Shown here piece by piece: positions 6,048 to 11,476 of a DNA stretch of 11,476 nucleotides. Every line of letters begins with the position of its first letter. The stretch's first letter is position 1. The notes under the pieces are model-generated. The model did not search any database. It was given only the letters and a program-made list of their open reading frames with translations, and had not been told where the DNA came from. The position numbers and the translations under genes are program-made. This stretch comes from Verrucomicrobiota bacterium (GTDB taxonomy: Bacteria; Verrucomicrobiota; Verrucomicrobiia; Opitutales; UBA953): positions 1 to 11,476 of the forward strand of contig RFQN01000032.1 in NCBI GenBank assembly GCA_009924965.1, in the 5' to 3' direction.

Positions 6048-7499
6048 ATGGCTTTCGCCCGCATCCTTCGTTCCAGCGCGCTCATGGGCGGAGCCTCGGT
6101 CCTCGTCTTGGTGGCGGCCTTCTTCCGCACGAAGGCCATCGCCTGGATGGTGGGCCCCACGGGCGTGGGGCTGGCGGGAATCTTGGTCTCCTTCAACGGG
6201 CTCTTCGCCATGGCCGCTGGTTGGGGGTTGGCGACGGCGGGAGTGCGGACGGTGGCTGCGGCCACGCCCGCGGACAAAGCCGCCAAGATGGCGGCCGTGC
6301 GTTGGCTCGGCGTGCGTTTGAGTTGGCTGGGCCTGCTCGCGGTGGCCTTGCTCTTTGCGCCGATCGGACTGTGGACTTTCCAGCCGAACGACCGACATAT
6401 CCTCGAACTCGGGTTGGCTGGGTTGGCCGTGCCCTTGCTCGTCGCCGCGGGCATGTGGGGCGCGCTCTTGCAGGCGGGTGGGCATCTACGCGCGCTCGCC
6501 ACGACCCAAGTGCTCTCGGCTTTCGCCGGGGTCCTCCTTGGTCTGCCGTTAGTTTATCTCTTCCATCAGGCCGGGTATTCGCTCTGGGGTGTAACCTTGG
6601 GCATTCTGGTGGCGACCGGTGGGCCGGCGGTGTTCTTGTGGCGGGCCGCCGATCAGCATTGTCCGACGCCAGCTGGGGCCGCGCCCGACCAAGCGCATGT
6701 CAGGGAACTAATGCAACTGGGCGGCGCGCTGATGGCGGTCGGCTTACTGTCGCAGCTCTCGGCCTACGTCGCGCGTTGGGTCGTGCTCCGCGAATTCGGC
6801 CTGACGGCGGCCGGGCACTATCAAGCGGCGTTGGCGATCGCGAGCAGCCTGCCTGGTTTCGTCTTTGCCGCGATGGCGACGGATTTTTTCCCGCGCGTGG
6901 CTGCGGCTCGGGACGAACAGGAGGCCCGCTCCTTGGTCGAGAAGCAGATTCAGGCCGGGCTCCTCTTGGCGCTCCCTCTGTTGGCGGCCCTGCTAACCAT
7001 GGGCCGCGTTTGTATTCATTGGCTCTACACCGCGGATCAATTCGAGCCGGCCATCCCATTGCTCACCTGGATGGTGTGGGGCGTCTTCTTCCGGTTGGTT
7101 TCCTGGCCGATGGGCTTTTGGCTGCAGGCTCGCGGGTCCAACCGCACGGTCCTCGTCGTGGAGCTCATCTCGAACCTGATCCTCGGACTGCTCCCCTTGC
7201 TCTTGGTCGGTCGATTCGGCTTAGAAGGTGCGGCCATTGCCTTCGCTGTGGGTTACGTCGCTTACGCGGTGCTGATGTCTGTCGTCATGCGTTGGCGCAC
7301 CGGACATTGGATCGGAGCCCGCACGTGGGCTTGGGCCGGGTTGGCTGGCCTCGCTTTGGCGCTCGCTCAAGGGAGCGTGACGCAGGCCGTCGGTGACTTC
7401 TGGGGTCTGCTCCCGACCGGACTCCTAGGCCTCGTTTGCGCCTGGATTTATTACCGCACGATGCGGCTGGAACCGCAGGAGGCTTCGCCAGCAGCATGA
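6048..7499 (+). CDS. wzx: Wzx-type polysaccharide flippase (MOP superfamily)
   Basis: 483 residues, strongly hydrophobic, with many predicted membrane helices spaced through the protein, consistent with the 12-14 helices of Wzx. The N-terminus (SSALMGGASVLVLVAAFFRTKAIAWMVGPTGVGLAGILVS region, nt 6075-6191) has the arrangement typical of O-antigen translocases: a first helix, a basic residue, then the GPTGVGLAGIL loop. Wzx proteins flip undecaprenyl-linked oligosaccharides across the inner membrane. The gene starts 7 nt after the aminotransferase stop and ends in a 4-nt ATGA overlap with the next gene, so it belongs to the same operon. The exact substrate cannot be deduced. The symbol is assigned by family only. 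Confidence 0.9.
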   Translation: MAFARILRSSALMGGASVLVLVAAFFRTKAIAWMVGPTGVGLAGILVSFNGLFAMAAGWGLATAGVRTVAAATPADKAAKMAAVRWLGVRLSWLGLLAVALLFAPIGLWTFQPNDRHILELGLAGLAVPLLVAAGMWGALLQAGGHLRALATTQVLSAFAGVLLGLPLVYLFHQAGYSLWGVTLGILVATGGPAVFLWRAADQHCPTPAGAAPDQAHVRELMQLGGALMAVGLLSQLSAYVARWVVLREFGLTAAGHYQAALAIASSLPGFVFAAMATDFFPRVAAARDEQEARSLVEKQIQAGLLLALPLLAALLTMGRVCIHWLYTADQFEPAIPLLTWMVWGVFFRLVSWPMGFWLQARGSNRTVLVVELISNLILGLLPLLLVGRFGLEGAAIAFAVGYVAYAVLMSVVMRWRTGHWIGARTWAWAGLAGLALALAQGSVTQAVGDFWGLLPTGLLGLVCAWIYYRTMRLEPQEASPAA

Positions 7500-8527
7500 G
7501 CATCGCCTTTTCTTGGCAGGGCCTGCCGCAGTATGCGGCGCGGCAGTTGCGCGTGGCCATAGATCAACTGGGCCAGTCTTGCGCCGTCGTCGGGACGCGG
7601 CCATCCGTCCCTGTCCAAGGCATGGAGGAGGCGCTCGGTCAGCCCATCCATTGGGTCGAAGGGTCGAAGATCCTACGCTGGGCCGACCTCGGTTTGGCAG
7701 TGCCGAAGGTCTTTTTCCAAGCAGGCTGGTCATGTCCGGCGTTCAACGCCCTCGGCGATGAAGTCCGCGCGGCCGGCGGGAAGGTCTGCCTGCTCATGGA
7801 CAACGCTTGGCGTGGCGACTGGAGGCAGCGATTGGGAGGACCGTGGTTCCGGCTGACCATGCGCCGGCAGTTCTGCGCCGTCCTGGTCCCGGGGATTTCC
7901 GGCCGACGCTTAGCGCGGTGGTATGGCTTCGCGGATGCAGACATCTTCGAGGGCCTCTATGGGGCCGACCCGGCGCTCTTCTTCGACGGCCTGCCATTGG
8001 CCGAGCGGCCCAAGCGGATCTTGTTCGTCGGGCAGTACATCGAGCGGAAGGACTGTCTCGGCCTCGCGGCAGCGTTCCAATCGGTCGCTGACCGTATCCC
8101 AGGTTGGGAGCTGCACCTCTATGGAAGTGGTCCGCTCCAAGAGAAGATTCCGTCGCACCCGCGCATCCGCGTCCGTGGTTTCGTGCAGCCGGCCGAACTG
8201 GGGGCGCTCTACCGTGAGGCGCGTATCTTCGCGTTGCCGAGCCGGAGCGAGGCGTGGGGCCTGGTGGTCCATGAGGCTGCCCTGTCGGGGTGCCAGCTCC
8301 TGCTGTCCGACGCCATCGGCGCCCGGCACGATTTCGCCGACCTGAAGAACGCCGCGGAGTTCCCGGCCGGCGACCACGCCGCGCTCGCCCGTGCCTTGCT
8401 CAACTTGGCATCGGCGGAGGGTCCCGCCCTAGCTCGCGCGCAGGCGGAATCGCGGGTCTTGGCGGCCACGCACGGGCCACAGGTTTTTGCTGACCGTATT
8501 GCTGCAATTGTCCCGAGGCTGTCCTAA
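7496..8527 (+). CDS. GT4-type glycosyltransferase
   Basis: 343 residues from the ATG that overlaps the flippase stop (ATGA, 7496-7499). A longer frame opens at 7436 but would overlap the flippase further, and MSIAFSWQGLPQYAARQL is a plausible glycosyltransferase N-terminus. The C-terminal half is a GT-B/GT4 domain: PKRILFVGQYIERKD (172-186), HLYGSGP (207-213), and the GT4 E-x7-E signature SEAWGLVVHEA with Glu252 and Glu260, which in the family bind the donor nucleotide-sugar. The N-terminal half is divergent, as is usual for the acceptor domain. It probably adds one sugar of the repeat unit at the cytoplasmic membrane face; donor and linkage cannot be told. It is the last gene of the + strand operon, 32 nt before a terminator. 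Confidence 0.9.
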   Translation: MSIAFSWQGLPQYAARQLRVAIDQLGQSCAVVGTRPSVPVQGMEEALGQPIHWVEGSKILRWADLGLAVPKVFFQAGWSCPAFNALGDEVRAAGGKVCLLMDNAWRGDWRQRLGGPWFRLTMRRQFCAVLVPGISGRRLARWYGFADADIFEGLYGADPALFFDGLPLAERPKRILFVGQYIERKDCLGLAAAFQSVADRIPGWELHLYGSGPLQEKIPSHPRIRVRGFVQPAELGALYREARIFALPSRSEAWGLVVHEAALSGCQLLLSDAIGARHDFADLKNAAEFPAGDHAALARALLNLASAEGPALARAQAESRVLAATHGPQVFADRIAAIVPRLS

Positions 8528-8559
8528 CACGCCCGCGACCGACGGCTACACGTCGTCAC

Positions 8560-8586
8560 AAAAAGCCCGCGATAGCGGGCTTTTTT
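8560..8586. terminator. bidirectional intrinsic terminator between convergent genes
   Basis: Stem GCCCGC (8565-8570), loop GATA, stem GCGGGC (8575-8580), flanked by A5 on the left and T6 on the right. The flanks extend the stem and give a U-tract on both strands, so it can end both the + strand operon stopping at 8527 and the - strand operon stopping at 8617. Confidence 0.93.
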
Positions 8587-8616
8587 GTTGGGAGCTGGCG
8601 GGTGTGCCGAGCCGGC

Positions 8617-9975
8617 TCAAGCCTTGCCGATGCAGTGGACCGTGAAGCCCGCTTTTTCCGCGGCCAAACGGTTGACGATATTCCGGCCATCGAAGATGGC
8701 GGGGGCTTGGCCGCAGGTGGCCCGGAGCGCCGCCCAATCTAATTGGCCGTAGGCATCCCATTCGGTCAGCACGAGCACCGAGTCGGCGCCACGGATGGCT
8801 TCTTCAGGAGACCGGGCAAAGGCCAGGGAAGCGTCAGGTCCTGACGAGAGCTGGCGGGCGAACGCGGCGGAGTCGACGCGGTAGTCATGCAGCGAAAGAT
8901 GGAAGCCAGCCGCCAACAGGTGGTTGCAGATGTCGATGGCGGCGGTTTCGCGGAAGTCGTTGGTGTCCTTCTTGAACGCCAGGCCCAAGACGGCGATCCG
9001 TCGTGCGTAGGCCGCCGCATGCTTGGCGGCGGCTAGGCCGACGCGGCGCTTCTGCCATTCGTTCATGTCGAGCACCGCTTGCCAATAGGCGGCTGGAGCG
9101 TCTAGCCCGTAGAACTCGCAGAGGTAGACCAAGGACAGGACGTCCTTCTTGAAGCACGAGCCCCCGAAGCCGACCGATGCCTTGAGGAACTTCGGGCCGA
9201 TGCGGGAATCGCTCCCGAGCACCTTGGCCACTTGATCGACGTCGGCTTCCGTCGCCTCGCAGAGGGACGAGATGGCGTTGATCGATGAGACACGCTGCGC
9301 GAGGAAGGCGTTGGCGGCGAGTTTGGAGAGCTCCGCGGACCATAGGTTGGTCCGGATGATGGTCCCTGGGTCCACCCACTGGGCGTACACTTCCGCCAAG
9401 GCGTCGATCGCCTCCGGGCGTTCGCCCCCGATGAGGACCCGGTCGGGTTTCTCTAGGTCGCGAATGGCGGTGCCTTCGGCCAAGAACTCCGGGTTTGAAA
9501 GGATGTCAAAGGACGTTTCACGTGCGTTCGTCTGCAGGATCCGCTTGATGGCGTCGGCGGCGCGCACCGGCATCGTCGACTTCTCGATGACAATCGTGTG
9601 GCCGGCGGCGTTTTCCGCGATGTAGCGAGCGCACGCCTCAACGAAGCTCAGGTCGGAAGCCTTGCCTGCGCCGTCCCCGACGAGTTTGGTCGGGGTGTTG
9701 ACGGCGATGAAGATCGCGTCGGCCGCCTGTAGGGCCGGCAATCCTTGGTCCTGAGGGAGGAAGTGCAGGTTGCGTCCTCGGCAGCGTTGGACGACGGCGT
9801 CCAACCCAGGTTCGAAGACCGGCAGCGTCGCCGAGTTCCAAGCGGCGATGCGCGCGGGGTCGCGGTCAATCACCGTGACCTGAATGGAGGGGCAACGGTC
9901 CGCGATGACCGCCATGGTGGGTCCGCCTACGTAGCCTGCCCCGATGCAGACGATGTTTTGGATGGCGAGCTTCAT
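8617..9975 (-). CDS. ugd: UDP-glucose 6-dehydrogenase, eukaryote-like subtype
   Basis: 452 residues. The enzyme oxidises UDP-glucose to UDP-glucuronate with two NAD+. IVCIGAGYVGGPT (8-20) is the NAD-binding glycine loop. The active site is complete: Lys218 and Asn222 in ELSKLAANAF, and the catalytic Cys274 with Asp278 in GFGGSCFKKDVLSLVYLCE. This wording and the residue numbers are close to animal UGDH (Lys220, Cys276, Asp280 in the human enzyme as I recall it), and unlike the shorter E. coli-type Ugd. The C-terminal domain with LGLAFKKDTNDFRETAA (from about residue 337) binds the UDP-sugar. The start overlaps the upstream decarboxylase stop by ATGA (9972-9975), so the two genes form an operon making UDP-xylose precursors. 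It ends 31 nt from the shared terminator. Confidence 0.95.
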   Translation of the reverse strand: MKLAIQNIVCIGAGYVGGPTMAVIADRCPSIQVTVIDRDPARIAAWNSATLPVFEPGLDAVVQRCRGRNLHFLPQDQGLPALQAADAIFIAVNTPTKLVGDGAGKASDLSFVEACARYIAENAAGHTIVIEKSTMPVRAADAIKRILQTNARETSFDILSNPEFLAEGTAIRDLEKPDRVLIGGERPEAIDALAEVYAQWVDPGTIIRTNLWSAELSKLAANAFLAQRVSSINAISSLCEATEADVDQVAKVLGSDSRIGPKFLKASVGFGGSCFKKDVLSLVYLCEFYGLDAPAAYWQAVLDMNEWQKRRVGLAAAKHAAAYARRIAVLGLAFKKDTNDFRETAAIDICNHLLAAGFHLSLHDYRVDSAAFARQLSSGPDASLAFARSPEEAIRGADSVLVLTEWDAYGQLDWAALRATCGQAPAIFDGRNIVNRLAAEKAGFTVHCIGKA

Positions 9976-10916
9976 GCTTGGTGGGCGATCGGCTCGGCCT
10001 TGAGGTAGGCGAGGGTTTTGGCCAGACCTTCGGTCAGCTGCACCTGCGGCTGCCAGTCGGCCAAGAGACGGCGGGCCTTGGCGATGTCCGGCTTGCGCTG
10101 CTTGGGGTCGTCGGTCGGGAGTGGCTCGAAGCGCAATGGGGAGGACGCCCCGACGACGCGGTTCACCGCCGTCGCGAGCTCCAGCATCGTGAACTCGTTG
10201 GGGTTGCCGAGGTTGATGGGGCCCGGATTCTGGGCGAGCGCGAGCACCCGCAGCATGCCTTCGACCAGGTCGTCAATGTAGCAGAACGATCGGGTCTGCT
10301 GGCCGTCGCCATAGACGGTCAAGGCCTTGCCTGCCAGCGCTTGGAGCAGGAAGTTGGTGACCACGCGGCCGTCATCTCCCCGCATGTGCGGTCCGTAGGT
10401 GTTGAAGATGCGTACTAGCCGGGCATCCGCGCGACCGAGGCGTACGAAGTCGGCGCAGAGCGTCTCCGCCGCGCGTTTGCCTTCGTCGTAGCAAGCGCGT
10501 GGGCCGATGGAATTGACGTTCCCGAGATAGCTTTCGTCCTGGGGGTGGACGAGCGGGTCGCCGTAGATTTCCGAGGTGGAGGCATGGAGGAGCCGGGCCT
10601 GGTGGCGCTCCGCGTTCTCCAAGGCATGCAGGGTGCCGAGGACCGAAATGCGCAAGGTGTAGATGGGGTCCTTCTGGTAATGCGGCGGCGACGCCGGGCA
10701 GGCGAGGTTGCAGAGCACGTCGCAAGGGATGTCATAGGGCTTGGTCACGTCGTGCTCGACGAACGAGAACCCCGCGAAGGCGGCGAGCTTGGCCGTGTTC
10801 GCGGCGGTGCCGGAGTGATAGTTATCGAGCCCGATGACCGTATGGCCTTCGCGCAAGAGCCTGAGCCCAAGGTTGGTCCCGATGAATCCGGCGGAGCCCG
10901 TGACGAGGTAGCGCAT
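9972..10916 (-). CDS. uxs: UDP-glucuronate decarboxylase (UDP-xylose synthase), extended SDR
   Basis: 314 residues, the usual size of bacterial UXS. It converts UDP-glucuronate to UDP-xylose with bound NAD. Signatures are TGSAGFIG (6-13) for NAD binding; LACPASPPHYQKDPIYT (71-87), characteristic of UXS; STSEIYGDPLVHPQ (113-126); and the Tyr143/Lys147 catalytic pair in GPRACYDEGKRAAE. The UXS motif usually written YWGNVNPIGPR appears here as YLGNVNSIGPR, a mild variation. The gene precedes ugd in a 4-nt overlap, so substrate producer and consumer are co-translated. No Shine-Dalgarno is visible at a normal distance from the ATG at 10916. UDP-apiose/xylose or other epimerase activities are less likely given the CPASPPHYQ motif. 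Confidence 0.94.
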   Translation of the reverse strand: MRYLVTGSAGFIGTNLGLRLLREGHTVIGLDNYHSGTAANTAKLAAFAGFSFVEHDVTKPYDIPCDVLCNLACPASPPHYQKDPIYTLRISVLGTLHALENAERHQARLLHASTSEIYGDPLVHPQDESYLGNVNSIGPRACYDEGKRAAETLCADFVRLGRADARLVRIFNTYGPHMRGDDGRVVTNFLLQALAGKALTVYGDGQQTRSFCYIDDLVEGMLRVLALAQNPGPINLGNPNEFTMLELATAVNRVVGASSPLRFEPLPTDDPKQRKPDIAKARRLLADWQPQVQLTEGLAKTLAYLKAEPIAHQA

Positions 10917-11001
10917 ACAGCAGTATAGTTTTTGTCCTAGTAGGTTTCTTTGGCAAAACTATTCCTCGCAAGCAAACCCCTCAACCGCTTACTGGGCGGA
11001 C
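10917..11001. promoter_or_regulatory. divergent intergenic region, possible promoter(s)
   Basis: This 85-bp gap separates divergently transcribed uxs and the 3' glycosyltransferase, so it should hold at least the uxs-ugd promoter. On the - strand a -10-like TATACT (10927-10922) ends 5 nt before the uxs ATG, which would place initiation at or next to the start codon. No good -35 box lies 16-18 nt upstream. A 9-bp palindrome CCTA-G-TAGG sits at 10936-10944. The region is visibly more AT-rich than the flanking genes. Site assignments are tentative. Confidence 0.35.
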
Positions 11002-11476
11002 ATGGGCCTTCCGGAGACACAGTCTTGTCCTGCCGTCCTCGTCATCGCGTTCAACCGCGTGGATACGGTCTCGCGCGTGATGGCTGCTCTTCGCCAAGCG
11101 AAGCCCGCACAGCTCTACTTGGCTTGCGATGGCCCGCGCGCGGGCCGAGCTGGCGAGCGAGAGGCCGTCGCGGCGGTTCGCGCGGTGATGGCGGACGTGG
11201 ACTGGCCCTGCGCCGTGAAGACGCGCTTTTTGGACGAGAACCTTGGCTGCGCGCGCGGCGTGAGTTCCGCGATCGAATGGTTTTTGTCCGAGGCGGGCGA
11301 AGGAATCATCCTCGAGGACGATTGCCTGCCTTCCCCCGCTTTCTTTCCCTATGCGGCGGCGATGCTGGAACGTTATCGCGATGACCACCGGGTCGCCCAG
11401 GTCTCCGGCTCGAACATGGTGCCGGAGGTGGCATTCGAGCATGACCATGGGTTCAGCCGTTTGGCCACCAGCTGGG
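11002..11476 (+). CDS. GT-A / GT2-like glycosyltransferase, 3'-truncated
   Basis: The frame runs from ATG at 11002 off the window end, giving 158 residues; no other start codon in frame was found in the gap upstream, and a weak GGGCGGA precedes it. The sequence matches a family of GT-A nucleotide-diphospho-sugar transferases found in polysaccharide clusters: AVLVIAFNRVDTVSRVMAALRQAKPAQLYLACDGPR (from residue 11), then VDWPCAVKTRFLDENLGCARGVSSAIEWF (66-94), then the metal-binding EDD at 105-107 in GIILEDDCLPSPAFFPY. The C-terminal half, usually with a WGWATW segment, is missing. It probably adds a sugar to the growing lipid-linked unit, and it starts another transcription unit divergent from uxs-ugd. 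Confidence 0.87.
   Translation, partial: MGLPETQSCPAVLVIAFNRVDTVSRVMAALRQAKPAQLYLACDGPRAGRAGEREAVAAVRAVMADVDWPCAVKTRFLDENLGCARGVSSAIEWFLSEAGEGIILEDDCLPSPAFFPYAAAMLERYRDDHRVAQVSGSNMVPEVAFEHDHGFSRLATSW

Noticed and set aside
6221..7396. 391-codon open frame in another + frame inside the flippase gene
   Set aside because: Gly/Arg-rich shadow frame with no membrane helices or motifs; the flippase frame is well supported.
8541..8557. GACG/CGTC hairpin before the terminator
   Set aside because: A 4-bp stem with a 6-nt or longer loop and no other support; likely chance next to the strong terminator.
10950..10970. Sigma-54 promoter (TGGCA...CGCA) upstream of the last glycosyltransferase
   Set aside because: The second element does not match TTGC at the required spacing from GG, so the resemblance is superficial.

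Overview
The window is part of a surface-polysaccharide (exopolysaccharide or O-antigen-like) locus in a GC-rich bacterium. Coding lines I counted by hand run about 70-77% G+C. An EpsI-family protein points to an exosortase/PEP-CTERM type of envelope biology. That protein, a standalone four-helix-bundle (IVS/S23) gene and a eukaryote-like UDP-glucose dehydrogenase would all fit a Verrucomicrobiota (Opitutales-like) or similar Gram-negative genome. This taxonomic guess is inference only; no rRNA or marker gene is present.

Layout. Positions 2-4306 (+ strand) form a tight operon: a 5'-truncated AsnB-type amidotransferase, a FabH-like ketoacyl-ACP synthase III, a 74-residue acyl carrier protein, a NeuD/PglD-type left-handed beta-helix acyltransferase, and an EpsI-family membrane-anchored protein. 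Junctions overlap or are 0-8 nt. Positions 4308-4906 look like a foreign insertion: low-GC DNA carrying an antisense four-helix-bundle protein gene, bounded by inverted arrays of an octamer (GCAAAGGT/ACCTTTGC) with small hairpins, and by a TAAG direct repeat. Positions 4916-8527 (+) continue the operon with a DegT-family sugar aminotransferase, a Wzx-type flippase and a GT4 glycosyltransferase, ending at a bidirectional terminator (8560-8586). Positions 8617-10916 (- strand) hold a UDP-xylose module: UDP-glucuronate decarboxylase followed by UDP-glucose 6-dehydrogenase. A divergent 85-bp gap leads to a 3'-truncated glycosyltransferase (11002-11476, +).

How the genes may work together (inference). 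The - strand pair makes UDP-GlcA and UDP-Xyl. The aminotransferase makes a 4-amino (or 3-amino) sugar nucleotide. The acyltransferase acylates it, possibly with an acyl group built by the KAS III/ACP pair. AsnB may amidate a carboxyl group. Glycosyltransferases assemble the repeat unit and Wzx flips it across the inner membrane. EpsI hints that the polymer is connected to exosortase-dependent surface proteins, although no exosortase lies in this window.

The most interesting part is 4304-4916. Removing the inserted segment and one TAAG copy joins the epsI stop codon to the aminotransferase start with a normal 6-nt operon junction. This suggests a recent, precise insertion of an IVS-protein-carrying element. 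The element also supplies a strong Shine-Dalgarno and a 20-codon ORF that ends just before the downstream gene.
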